Positions 16,928 to 25,092 of a stretch of 64,000 bases of DNA are shown here, in pieces. Source of the stretch: an uncultured bacterium (GTDB lineage: Bacteria > Planctomycetota > UBA8742 > UBA2392). Numbering within the stretch: the first letter of the stretch is position 1; each line of letters begins with the position of its first letter. The notes under the pieces were generated by a model that had not been told where the DNA came from, ran no database searches, and saw only the letters and a program-made list of their open reading frames with translations. The DNA lies in NCBI GenBank assembly GCA_938014885.1, contig CALLQI010000003.1, forward strand, positions 124,001 through 188,000, read 5' to 3'. The position numbers and the translations under genes are program-made.

Positions 16928-18292
16928 ATGGCGCCCTCTGCTGCTGAGGCCGTACACACCGATGACCGCGCGCTTGCGCTGCGCGATGCCGCGCGCTGGT
17001 TCACGCTGGGAATCTCAAGCATCGCCGTCGCCGGCACACTGGCAATTGTGCTGGTGATCGGCCGCCTGCCCGGCGTGGCGGAAGTCGTCATCACCGAAGT
17101 CGAGTTCGCGCGCCGCAGCCTGGTCGTGCACGTGAACCTGGCACTGGGCGTGTGGTTCTTTTCCTTCATGGCCGGGTTGTTCTGCCTGCTGCCCGGCGCG
17201 CGCGGCCGTCGCGTAACACCACTTGCGTTCGGGCTGGCAACACTGGGCGTGATCGCGTTTTCCGTTTCGATGTTCCTTCCCGGTGCCACTCCGATCCTTT
17301 CGAACTACGTGCCCGCACTGGACCACCCGGTGTTCGTCGGCGGCCTGTCACTTTTTTGGGCGGGCGTTGCGCTGAACTTTGTCGACCGCCGCTTTGTGCC
17401 TCGCCGCACCGCAAGCATTGAGCTGCCCGCCGAATGCCACACCGGCGTGCGCGCGGCCGCCATCGCCTTTGTGCTCGCGTTGGGCACCATTGGCGCAACG
17501 TGGGCCACGCAGCCCGACGGCCTAACGGCCTACGGGCACTATGAGCGGCTGTTCTGGGGCGGCGGACACCTGCTGCAATACGCAAACGTGCTGGCGATGG
17601 TGAGTGCGTGGCTGCTGCTGCTGAGCCACGCGCTGCCGCGCCCCCCGATTGCGCCGCGCGTTGCCAACGTGCTGTTCCTGCTGCTGCTTGCGCCGACGCT
17701 GTCGGGGCCGGTGCTGGCGGCGACTTCGGCCGACTTGCACTGGTACACCAAGCTGATGCAGTGGGGGATCTTCCCCGTGGTCAGCGTGTTCATCGTGCTG
17801 ATCTGGGCGGGCTTCTTTCGCAACCGGGGGCAATACACCTGGCGCAGCCCGGCGTTCATGGGCCTGATTACCAGCTTGGGCATGACGGTGCTGGGCTTCC
17901 TGTTGGGGGCCATGATCAGCACCAGCACCACGCTGATTCCCGCGCACTACCACACCAGCATCGGTGCCGTCACCGCGGCCTTCATGGCGGTCACGCTGAC
18001 GCTGCTGCCGCGCTATGGCCGGCAGCTCAGGCCGGCGGCCGCGCGTTGGGCGATCTGGCAGCCGGCGGTGTTCGGGCTGGGTCAAGTGGTGTTCGCGTTC
18101 GGGCTTGCGATTGCGGGCACCTGGGGCCAAGCCGAGCGCAAGGTGTACGGCAAAGAGCAAGTCGTGCGCACCACCGGCGAATGGGTGGGGCTGATCGTGA
18201 TGGGTGCCGGCGGCGTGATCGCGCTGGCGGGCGGCATCCTGTTCGTGGTGCTGCTGGTGAAGGCCCTGCGCAACCGCGTGCCGGCTGCCTGA
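16928..18292 (+). CDS. Heme-copper oxidase subunit I-like membrane protein
   Basis: 454 aa from ATG 16928, about 12 hydrophobic helices. Conserved His fall where the superfamily places them: LVVHVNLALGVWFF (helix 2, low-spin heme ligand), WGGGHLLQYANV (helix 6, copper ligand position), one His in DLHWYTKLMQW (helix 7 region, where most members have a pair) and HYHTSIGAV (helix 10, two heme ligands). The layout resembles CcoN/NorB-type subunits more than the aa3 type. It lacks an obvious His-His pair in helix 7, so copper binding is doubtful. The next gene encodes a cytochrome c lipoprotein, a natural electron donor or partner. Possible roles: oxygen or nitric oxide reductase, or a heme protein of another function. 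Confidence 0.7.
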   Translation: MAPSAAEAVHTDDRALALRDAARWFTLGISSIAVAGTLAIVLVIGRLPGVAEVVITEVEFARRSLVVHVNLALGVWFFSFMAGLFCLLPGARGRRVTPLAFGLATLGVIAFSVSMFLPGATPILSNYVPALDHPVFVGGLSLFWAGVALNFVDRRFVPRRTASIELPAECHTGVRAAAIAFVLALGTIGATWATQPDGLTAYGHYERLFWGGGHLLQYANVLAMVSAWLLLLSHALPRPPIAPRVANVLFLLLLAPTLSGPVLAATSADLHWYTKLMQWGIFPVVSVFIVLIWAGFFRNRGQYTWRSPAFMGLITSLGMTVLGFLLGAMISTSTTLIPAHYHTSIGAVTAAFMAVTLTLLPRYGRQLRPAAARWAIWQPAVFGLGQVVFAFGLAIAGTWGQAERKVYGKEQVVRTTGEWVGLIVMGAGGVIALAGGILFVVLLVKALRNRVPAA

Positions 18293-18406
18293 TAGCAGAC
18301 CAATCTTGTCCACTACACAGCCCGAAACCCGCTTGTGCGGCCGATTGACAGCGCGTGCCGCTTAACCCAAAACCGTTGCGGGCGGACACGGACGACGGAG
18401 ACGACC

Positions 18407-18889
18407 ATGAGATATTGCATCCCCGCACTACTGGCGATTCTCGCCATCACATGCGCGGCCTGCGGCGGCGGCGGCAAGCCGAACACAGCCGGCAACAAGG
18501 CCGGCGGCGGCACCAAGGCCACTGAGCGCGCCACAGTACCCGCGGACTTCAAGATCGGCGCAAAGCCCGATGGCTTTGACCCCAAGAGCGCAGCCGTACT
18601 TGAGGCCGGTGAGGCCGCCTACAAGGCCACCTGCGTCACCTGCCACGGCGAAGCCGGCAAGGGCGACGGTCCCACCGGTGCGGCACTGAACCCCAAGCCG
18701 ACAGACCTGACTTCGGCTGATGTGTGGGCCGACCCCAAGTTCACGGAAGAGTACATGTTCTGGCGCATCAAGACCGGCAACGTGGGCTACACCGGCGAAG
18801 GCACCTCGGGCATGACCGGCTTCATGGGCGGCACCGACGAGCAGATCTGGCAGATCGTTGCCTACGTCAAGAAGCTCGCGGGCAAGTAG
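18407..18889 (+). CDS. Cytochrome c class I lipoprotein
   Basis: 160 aa. ATG 18407 has GGAG 6 nt upstream. Lipoprotein-type signal (LLAILAITCAAC, acylated Cys probably 19), then a Gly/Lys/Thr-rich tether. One heme c motif, CVTCH (76-80), with a candidate distal Met in SGMTGFMGG near residue 130. C-terminal helix EQIWQIVAYVKKL is typical of single-domain cytochromes c. Membrane-anchored electron carrier in the periplasm. It lies 114 nt after the oxidase-like gene on the same strand, so the two probably act together. Confidence 0.9.
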   Translation: MRYCIPALLAILAITCAACGGGGKPNTAGNKAGGGTKATERATVPADFKIGAKPDGFDPKSAAVLEAGEAAYKATCVTCHGEAGKGDGPTGAALNPKPTDLTSADVWADPKFTEEYMFWRIKTGNVGYTGEGTSGMTGFMGGTDEQIWQIVAYVKKLAGK

Positions 18890-18948
18890 GGAATAGGGAC
18901 TTCGGGGCCGCGCTGCCGTAGCAGTTTGGCGCGGAGCGCCTTCACAGT

Positions 18949-18989
18949 ATTACCCTCACCGAACGCCTCTGGCATTCGGTGAGGGTAAT
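18949..18989. terminator. Strong 19-bp hairpin after the cytochrome c gene
   Basis: Arms 18949-18967 and 18971-18989 match at 18 of 19 positions around a 3-nt loop. No long T-tract, so it may be a factor-assisted terminator or transcript-stability hairpin. Several shorter GC hairpins (19025-19110) follow; the interval 18890-19170 has no gene. Confidence 0.6.
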
Positions 18990-19133
18990 GGGCTTCACGA
19001 TGTTTGCGAATCAGGGTGAACGGCCCCTTCAGGGCCGGGGGCGCCATGGGGGCGGGAATCCCGGGCCTGCGGCCCGGGCTGAAAGAACGGCCCCTTCGGG
19101 GCCGGACTGCGGCGGAGGGGCATCGCTGGTCTT

Positions 19134-19168
19134 GAAACCCGAACCCCGAAACTCGAGCCTCGAATCCC
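19134..19168. repeat. Heptamer array F
   Basis: Five 7-bp units in exact register: GAAACCC, GAACCCC, GAAACTC, GAGCCTC, GAATCCC. Single orientation. It ends 3 bp before the stop of the minus-strand lipoprotein gene. Confidence 0.65.
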
Positions 19169-19170
19169 GC

Positions 19171-19539
19171 TTAGTTGATGATGTCCCAAGGGTCCCACAG
19201 GCGCGACACGGCGCGGTCCAGGTCGGACATGGTGGCATCGGCGCCCACGGGTTCCATGTGGCGCTGGCTCATGCCGTCAAGGCGGCTCATGGACCAGCGT
19301 TCCGAAGCTTCGCCGAGTTCGCGGCTGGTGGCGCGGTCAAGCTCCGACATCGACAACTGGTCACTGACGTCGTCCAGGGCGCTGTCACTCAGGCGATCCA
19401 GCGAACTCATCGAGTATGTGTCGCTGGCGTCTTCCGCCTGCCCGTTGGCGTAGGTCTCAAGCCCGCTCATGTCAAACGAGAAGCCCCGGCACCCGGCCAG
19501 AAGCAGCAGCACAAAGATGGGCAGTACAAGTCGCATCAC
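19171..19539 (-). CDS. Lipoprotein made of five 20-residue repeats
   Basis: 122 aa. Lipobox FVLLLLAGC (Cys17). From residue 20 to 119 the protein divides exactly into five 20-residue units with the core [ST/D]-M-S-x-L-[DE]-x-x: units begin FSFDMSGLE, DTYSMSSLDR, DQLSMSELDR, ERWSMSRLDG and ADATMSDLDR. Only three residues (IIN) follow. The repeat is not one I recognise; the regular Leu/Met spacing and many Ser-Asp-Arg residues suggest an amphipathic helical repeat or solenoid. Likely periplasmic, lipid-anchored. Stand-alone gene convergent with the cytochrome c gene. Confidence 0.7.
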   Translation of the reverse strand: MMRLVLPIFVLLLLAGCRGFSFDMSGLETYANGQAEDASDTYSMSSLDRLSDSALDDVSDQLSMSELDRATSRELGEASERWSMSRLDGMSQRHMEPVGADATMSDLDRAVSRLWDPWDIIN

Positions 19540-19590
19540 CGGATTCTAACGACAAGCCGTGCACCCTGTTGGGAAATTCGCGCATACCAC

Positions 19591-19629
19591 GCCAAACAAG
19601 AACCGGGGCGGCCATGTGGCCGCCCCGGT
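19591..19629 (-). terminator. Terminator of the 19647-22481 gene
   Basis: ACCGGGGCGGCC (19602-19613) and GGCCGCCCCGGT (19618-19629), 4-nt loop; minus-strand downstream sequence TTCTTGTTTGG. Confidence 0.85.
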
Positions 19630-19646
19630 GTGAGTCATCGAACTGA

Positions 19647-22481
19647 CTAAGCCGTACGACGGCGCAGCATCATCGCGATGCCCGCCAGCGCCAGCAGACC
19701 CAGCAGTGCCGCCCAGGGCGTGCCGGTTTCGGCCGCGCAACCACCGCCGCCGCCTCCGCCACCACCGCCGCCTCCGCCACCAGGGCCGCCGCTGGCCGCG
19801 CTGATGGTGACACTCAGGACCTGGGTGTCCGTCTGCGGGGTGCCTGCAGTGCTGTCGGTGACCTGGATGGTGAAGTTGAAGGTGCTGGCCACGGTCGGCG
19901 TGCCGCTGATGGCCACCGTTGTCGTGGTGCTCGGCTGCAGGGTCACGCCCGTGGGCAGGGTGCCTGAGGCGACCGACCAAGTGTACGGGCCCGTGCCGCC
20001 GGTGCAGGTGATGTTGCGGCTGAAGCTCGAACCCACCGTGCCGCCTGCCAGCGTGGTGGTGGTGATGATCAGCGTGCCCGAGGGCAGCACGGTCAGCGTA
20101 ACTGCCTGCGAGTCAGTCTCCAGCGAAGCCGCCGTAACGGTGATGCTGAAGTTGAACGGCGAACCCGTAGCCGTCGGCGAAGGCCAGTTGATCGTGGCGC
20201 TGAGAGTAGTGCCAGTGATCGTCATGCCGGCCGGAGCACCCACCAAGGCCCAAGTGTAAGGCCCAGTGGTACCCGACTGCGTGGCCGTGACACCGGTGCT
20301 GTAAGCAACGGCCTCCACGGCGTCGGGCAGCGTCGTAGTGGTGATGTTGATGAGCGCGCCACCGCCGCCGCCCGTGCGCTCGTCGGCGCCGATGTCGGGG
20401 TTGGTACGCGTGTCGCCATCGACGTCAACCGTGGCGGTTGAGCCAGTGGCGGCGTTCTCGGCCGGTGAGGCCGCGCCGATGTGCAGGTCAAACGGTGCCG
20501 TGGTGGCTGAGACCAGCAGCGGGTCGGCAACCTGGCTTCCGCCTTCGAGTGACGGGTTGGCCGTGATCCAGTTGGCCAGGCTGGTGTGGGTGTGGCTGTA
20601 AACACCGTTGGGGTAGTAGTAGATGTTGTTGGAGGCAGTCGCTGGCGGGAACGGCGTCGGCGAGGCACCGGCTGCGCCCCACATAACGCAAGGTTCGTTG
20701 TTCAGCGGGTTGGACATGATGTTGTACGAGAAGTCGCCCACCTGCGTGCCGCCGCCCCACGCCTGGAAGCAGGTGGCGTTGGTGGCCGGGAAGAAAGTGT
20801 TCGTCAGGTGCACGGTGTTGTGGCGCACCACGCTGCCCGCGATCGGACGGAACATCGAAATCGCGCCCGTGAACAGGTTCGACGTCGCACCAGAGAATGC
20901 GCCGATCGTAAGGCCGAAGTCCCACAGCATGTTGTTGGTGATGGTGATGTTGCTGTGGCCAAGTCCGTTGTTGTAGACCGTCATGATGCCGCAGCCTGCG
21001 CCACTGTTGTGGATCAGGTTGCGAGTGATGGTGACCGGGCCGCCGGGGATCACGCCGTCTTCGTGCCAAACCAGCACGATGGCGTCCGAGCCGCCAGCAA
21101 GACCGCCGCCGTCAAGGTCAAAGCCCTCAAGCGTGATATTGCCAACGTCCGTGAACAGGACCGTCACGCCGCCCGTGAAGCCGGCGAGGTTGAAGTCCGC
21201 GCCGCCATTCTGGATGATCGGGCGCTGACCGGCCGCATTACGGAAGATGATGGTGTTGGTGCCCGAGTGGCCGCGGACCGGGTCGGCAGTCACGCCGCCG
21301 CCGTCTGAGCCAAGTTCATAGCTGGTGTTCGAGGTGAACGTTCCTGTGCATTCGAACACGCAGGGGCCGGCCACGCCGAGGTCTTCGAGGTCGTCAAAGG
21401 CCGCGCCGATGTCGGTGTAGTCGCCGCCGCCAGCCGCGATGACCGTGAAGTTGCCGGTCATGCCGCGGGTGCCCGTGACGGTGAAGTTGTACGGGTTCTC
21501 GTTGGCGTCATTGTTGGTGAAGCTGACGTCAAAGCTCCAGTTGCCCGGCGTGGTGAACGCCGTCAGGTTGACGCGTACGACAGCCGTGGTGTTGCCACCC
21601 GGCGCCACGCTGGCACCCGGCGCGGTCTGCACGGTAACGGCGCAGCCCGCCGCGTTGTTCGCAGCAAACGCGCTGACCGTCAGGTTCTGGGTCGCGCCCT
21701 GGTTCACGATGAACAGGTTGATGTCGTTGTTGTTCGAGCCCGGAACCAGCGGCGTGGCGTGCACGTAGGTGCCCGCGTCCGCGATGCTGTTGGCAAGGCC
21801 GAGTGAAGGCGCCTGCACGTCAGCCTCGGGGTCGTTGGGCACAGTTCCAATGTTGACCGAGTCCAGGCCGATGATGTTGCTGTTGGCACCGTTGGGGCCA
21901 CCGTTCTCCACGAAATACCGGAACGCAATGCGGCCGGTAACCGTGCCAGTGACGCCGCTGACCACGACGGTCTGCAGCGTCCAGGTCTCGGGGTAAGCCC
22001 CGGCCGTGGGTTGCAACTGGTAGGTCGGGTTAATGTCCAACAGCATGTTGGTGAAGTCACCCACATCGGTGGGCAGTGTGCCTACGTTTGTGGTGTTGTT
22101 GCTGTTCAACCGGACTTGCATTCGATCCGCCCAGCCACCGCCTGCAATTGTGTAGAACGAAATCACTACACCGTTGGCCAACTGCAGTGGCGGCGTTACC
22201 AGCCAGGCGCTCAAAGTCTCTGTTCCTGCGGTACCGCCGGTGGCCTGGAAGTTTGCACTGGCGAAGTCCGTACCTTCTTGCACTGTGAAGCCGGACCCTG
22301 CCGCGCCGAAGAACCACTGGGTCTGCGTGCCCAACGGTGTCGTTGAGTTGTTCTGCATGAACCAGTTGGTAGGCGGCATGGTTGCCGTGTTAAAACCTTC
22401 CGTAAGCTGCTGCCCCATCGCCGCCGAGGCGACGAAGCTGGCTGCCAGCGCGATCAGCGCCGTAAGTCCGAATCGATTCAT
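19647..22481 (-). CDS. Large secreted multidomain beta-helix protein with anchor
   Basis: 944 aa from ATG 22481, which starts a signal peptide (MNRFGLTALIALAASFVASA). Domains in order: a jelly-roll of choice-of-anchor J type (about 25-215; EGFNTATMPPTNW ... AWLVTPPLQL ... FRYFVENGG); a choice-of-anchor D type Ig domain (about 220-345, ending NENPYNFTVTG); a parallel beta-helix (about 350-690, NLIHNSGAGCG, NTVHLTN); and two putative-Ig (He_PIG-like) repeats (TGPYTWALVGAPAGMTI, TGPYTWSVASGTLPTGVTL). A 17-residue Gly run with one Pro leads to CAAETGTPW, a hydrophobic helix and MLRRRTA. Surface or extracellular adhesin-like or carbohydrate-binding role possible; no catalytic site seen. Confidence 0.8.
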   Translation of the reverse strand: MNRFGLTALIALAASFVASAAMGQQLTEGFNTATMPPTNWFMQNNSTTPLGTQTQWFFGAAGSGFTVQEGTDFASANFQATGGTAGTETLSAWLVTPPLQLANGVVISFYTIAGGGWADRMQVRLNSNNTTNVGTLPTDVGDFTNMLLDINPTYQLQPTAGAYPETWTLQTVVVSGVTGTVTGRIAFRYFVENGGPNGANSNIIGLDSVNIGTVPNDPEADVQAPSLGLANSIADAGTYVHATPLVPGSNNNDINLFIVNQGATQNLTVSAFAANNAAGCAVTVQTAPGASVAPGGNTTAVVRVNLTAFTTPGNWSFDVSFTNNDANENPYNFTVTGTRGMTGNFTVIAAGGGDYTDIGAAFDDLEDLGVAGPCVFECTGTFTSNTSYELGSDGGGVTADPVRGHSGTNTIIFRNAAGQRPIIQNGGADFNLAGFTGGVTVLFTDVGNITLEGFDLDGGGLAGGSDAIVLVWHEDGVIPGGPVTITRNLIHNSGAGCGIMTVYNNGLGHSNITITNNMLWDFGLTIGAFSGATSNLFTGAISMFRPIAGSVVRHNTVHLTNTFFPATNATCFQAWGGGTQVGDFSYNIMSNPLNNEPCVMWGAAGASPTPFPPATASNNIYYYPNGVYSHTHTSLANWITANPSLEGGSQVADPLLVSATTAPFDLHIGAASPAENAATGSTATVDVDGDTRTNPDIGADERTGGGGGALINITTTTLPDAVEAVAYSTGVTATQSGTTGPYTWALVGAPAGMTITGTTLSATINWPSPTATGSPFNFSITVTAASLETDSQAVTLTVLPSGTLIITTTTLAGGTVGSSFSRNITCTGGTGPYTWSVASGTLPTGVTLQPSTTTTVAISGTPTVASTFNFTIQVTDSTAGTPQTDTQVLSVTISAASGGPGGGGGGGGGGGGGGCAAETGTPWAALLGLLALAGIAMMLRRRTA

Positions 22482-22835
22482 TTGTATCCCCAAGTTGGAC
22501 AATTCATGACGCCGGGCCATTGCCCGGACGTCCTCCGTCGCACCTTCTGTGTCTCCAGTAACGGGAACCTTACAGATTGGCACAGATTGCCACAACGAAA
22601 TTTCCCGCCCCCCCGGCCGCACACGGTGGCTTCAAGACCTCCACATCTACCAGGGTTGCTTCAAAGCCCGCGAAGCGGGCTGCGAGTATTCCGCCCCTGC
22701 GGGGCTGCCATGCGAACACACTCTCGGCGGATTCCAGATGCGTGCAGTGGCCAGGCTTTAAAACACCGAACCCCGCCGGGGGCATGGCGGGGTTCGGCCT
22801 ACCGGGCAGCGGGATGCTCCCTGCTGCCCACACGC
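22482..22835. other. Gene-free interval with terminator and GC hairpins
   Basis: No coding sequence supported. It holds the 5' region of the 19647-22481 gene, two short GC hairpins (GCCCGC/GCGGGC near 22665 and GCCCC/GGGGC near 22696), and an intrinsic terminator for the minus-strand gene ending at 22836: CCGAACCCCGCC (22766-22777) pairs with GGCGGGGTTCGG (22786-22797), followed on the minus strand by TGTTTT. Confidence 0.7.
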
Positions 22836-24149
22836 TTAGAACCGTTCGCGCAGTTCGCGGGTGATGCGGGCCGGGACCGGGACATCGGGCTGCTCCTCTG
22901 TCTCTTGCAGATGCACGGTGCCGAGGTCGTGGCTTTGGCCGGCGCGGATGTTGATCCAGGTTTCGCCCTTCCACGCACGGTCGCCGTTCACCAACAGCTC
23001 GATGCGATAGTTGCCTTCGGCCAACCCTTCAATCAGGGTCCTGGTCTGGAAGCGGCCGTTTTCGCGGGCCACACCGATGTATAGGGTGTAGGCCAGGTTG
23101 CCCTGCTGGTCGTACAGGTGCAGCATGCCGTCAACCCACTCATTCGTTTGTTCGCCCAGGAAGTTCAGGTCCATGCTGACGGTGGCCATGGGTGCCAGCT
23201 CGATCACCGTCGAGAGTTCGTGGCTTTCGCCGCCGCGGACGCTGGCCTTTACGCCTTCCGCCATCACCATGCGGTGAAACCCGTTGCCGGCGTACACCAG
23301 CACTTCGTCGCCCACCACGCCGCTGAGCACAAAGCGCCCATCAGCACCGGTGACCGCATTGCCGTAACCGGCCGGGGCGTAGGCCCACACTGAGATGCCT
23401 TCCAGCGGCAGCCCGTTCAGGTCAACCACTTTGCCGCTGATGCTGCCGCCGCGGGCCAGCACCAGGTCGCGGACGTTGCTGCCGGTGCCGAGATCCACGC
23501 TGTCGGCATATGCGGGGATGAAGCCATCGCGTTCAGCGGTCAGCACGGCCATGCAGGGCGAGCCCGCCTTGGCGAAGTAGGTGATGCGCAGGCGATACTC
23601 GCCGTCGGCGTCGGTAGTGCCCAGCACTTGAGGGAACTGCCAGTTCTCTTCCTCAATGGGCATGCAACCGCGGGTGTCCACTTCGGGCATCGGCTTTTCG
23701 TAGTCAGACAGATTGTAGATGTTCAGGTACATCGTGACGCGGGCGTCGGGCACCGGCTTGCCCTGGTCGTCGAGCACGCGGCCGCTGAGCACGACCACAA
23801 ACTTCTCGTGGCCGGGGTCAAGCTGCGGGAAGCTGGCGTCGCCGGTGAAGTCGGGCTTGTGCACTACCGGCGGCTTGGGCTGGTCGGGCTGGTCTGGCGG
23901 AAGGGGCTTGTCGACCGGGGGGCCGACGATGGGGTCGGGTTGGGGCTTGGGTTCAAGCGGGCCGGGCTGGCCGGGCAGGGGCTTGCCGGGGTTCGGTTGG
24001 TCGAGGTCACGGTCGACAATCGCGGGCGCGTTGTTGCCGCGCGGTGCGGCCGGCTGCGCCAGCACAAAGGTTGAGGCCCAACCCAGCGCGATCATGGAAA
24101 ACAAGGCGGCGATCATGGTGAAGCTGCGGGTTTTGCGGGTGTTGAACAT
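22836..24149 (-). CDS. Exported carboxypeptidase-regulatory-like domain protein
   Basis: 437 aa from ATG 24149 (GGAGCC upstream). Signal-anchor TRKTRSFTMIAALFSMIALG, then a Pro-rich segment (about 45-100, PGKPLPGQPGPLEPKPQPDP). Three beta-sandwich domains of the CarboxypepD_reg type follow: GRVLDDQGKPVPDARVTMYL with GTTDADGEYRLRI; GKVVDLNGLPLEGISVWAYA with TGADGRFVLSGV; and a more divergent third with YDQQGNLAYTLYI and GLAEGNYRIELLV. These domains are structural or binding modules, common in envelope and secreted proteins. No enzyme motif. Flanked by a terminator at 22766, so monocistronic. Confidence 0.75.
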   Translation of the reverse strand: MFNTRKTRSFTMIAALFSMIALGWASTFVLAQPAAPRGNNAPAIVDRDLDQPNPGKPLPGQPGPLEPKPQPDPIVGPPVDKPLPPDQPDQPKPPVVHKPDFTGDASFPQLDPGHEKFVVVLSGRVLDDQGKPVPDARVTMYLNIYNLSDYEKPMPEVDTRGCMPIEEENWQFPQVLGTTDADGEYRLRITYFAKAGSPCMAVLTAERDGFIPAYADSVDLGTGSNVRDLVLARGGSISGKVVDLNGLPLEGISVWAYAPAGYGNAVTGADGRFVLSGVVGDEVLVYAGNGFHRMVMAEGVKASVRGGESHELSTVIELAPMATVSMDLNFLGEQTNEWVDGMLHLYDQQGNLAYTLYIGVARENGRFQTRTLIEGLAEGNYRIELLVNGDRAWKGETWINIRAGQSHDLGTVHLQETEEQPDVPVPARITRELRERF

Positions 24150-24262
24150 GGCTGGCTCCTTGCGTCGTGTGAAGCGTGGTCCGAAAACTTTCCTCACCAC
24201 TTTGACGCTAAAGCCTATCCCGCCTGCGGCTTGCCACGGTAACGGCTGTGTAAACCCGCGAT

Positions 24263-24296
24263 GTAAGAAAACCGCGCGCCCGAAACGGACGCGCGG
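24263..24296 (-). terminator. Terminator of elbB
   Basis: CCGCGCG/CGCGCGG stem (24272-24278 and 24290-24296) with a short internal extension; the minus strand continues with TTTTCTTA. Confidence 0.7.
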
Positions 24297-24334
24297 CCGA
24301 CGTGAATGTTGCAGGCAATGCCGCCAAAGGCCGA

Positions 24335-24994
24335 TCAGCCGATCATGGCCACGGTTTCGCGTACGGCTTTCTCGATGCCTTCGGCCACGTGGGCGATGCT
24401 GGGGCCTAACATGTATGCCGGTGTGCTGACGATTTTGCGCTTCTGGTCAACGACGAATTCGCGCACGGCGCAGTTTTCGTGCTTTGCCCCGCAGGCCTCA
24501 ATGGCGTCGGCGGTGCCTTCATCGTTGCCAATGGTGAGCAGCGGGCCTTCGTCGCCCAGCACCTTGGCGATCACGGCCGGGGCAATACAGATGGCGCAGA
24601 TTGGCTTGCAGGCCTTGTGGACTTCGCGTACCAGGCGCGCGACATCGGGGTTGACTGTGGCCTTGGCACCCTTGAGTGCGAAATCGCTCAGGTTCAGGGC
24701 CGCGCCATAGCCGCCGGGCATGATCAGCGCGTCGATTTGGGCTGCCTTGACCTTGGCGATGTCGGTGATGTCGCCGCGGCAGATGCGCGCGCTTTCGGCC
24801 AGCACATTGCGTTTTTCGGCGACATCTTGACCTGTCAAGTGATTGACGACTTTGCGCTGGTCGATGTTGGGCGCCATGCAAAGCGTCTTCACGCCCATGC
24901 GGTCGAGTGCCAACAGTGTCAGCACGGACTCCTGGATTTCGGCCCCGTCCTGAAAGCCGCAGCCGCTGAGGATAACTCCGATCGTGTGTGGCAT
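24335..24994 (-). CDS. elbB: Isoprenoid biosynthesis glyoxalase ElbB
   Basis: 219 aa, normal length for ElbB, a DJ-1/PfpI-superfamily protein with glyoxalase-type activity historically linked to isoprenoid synthesis. Evidence: IGVILSGCGFQDGAEIQES at the N-terminus, DALIMPGGYGAALNLSDFA, KPICAICIAPAVIAKVLG with the nucleophile-elbow Cys, and VSTPAYMLGPSIAHVAEGIE at the end. Cytosolic. Its own terminator lies 40 nt downstream and another terminator separates it from the upstream pilus gene, so it is a single-gene unit. The palindrome TTGACCTGTCAA lies inside it at 24827. Confidence 0.92.
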   Translation of the reverse strand: MPHTIGVILSGCGFQDGAEIQESVLTLLALDRMGVKTLCMAPNIDQRKVVNHLTGQDVAEKRNVLAESARICRGDITDIAKVKAAQIDALIMPGGYGAALNLSDFALKGAKATVNPDVARLVREVHKACKPICAICIAPAVIAKVLGDEGPLLTIGNDEGTADAIEACGAKHENCAVREFVVDQKRKIVSTPAYMLGPSIAHVAEGIEKAVRETVAMIG

Positions 24995-25018
24995 GGTTGC
25001 TCCTGCGTGGCTAAAGAA

Positions 25019-25050
25019 ATGAGCCCTGGCGGGACTCCGCAGGGCTCATA
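25019..25050 (-). terminator. Hairpin downstream of the PilX-like gene
   Basis: ATGAGCCCT (25019-25027) pairs with AGGGCTCAT (25042-25050), with an inner GCGG/CCGC stem. It lies 43 nt after the stop at 25093. No clear T-tract, so termination is inferred. Confidence 0.55.
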
Positions 25051-25092
25051 GCAGAAAGTTGTCGACTGTGGCAAGCGGGATCGATCTGGAAG

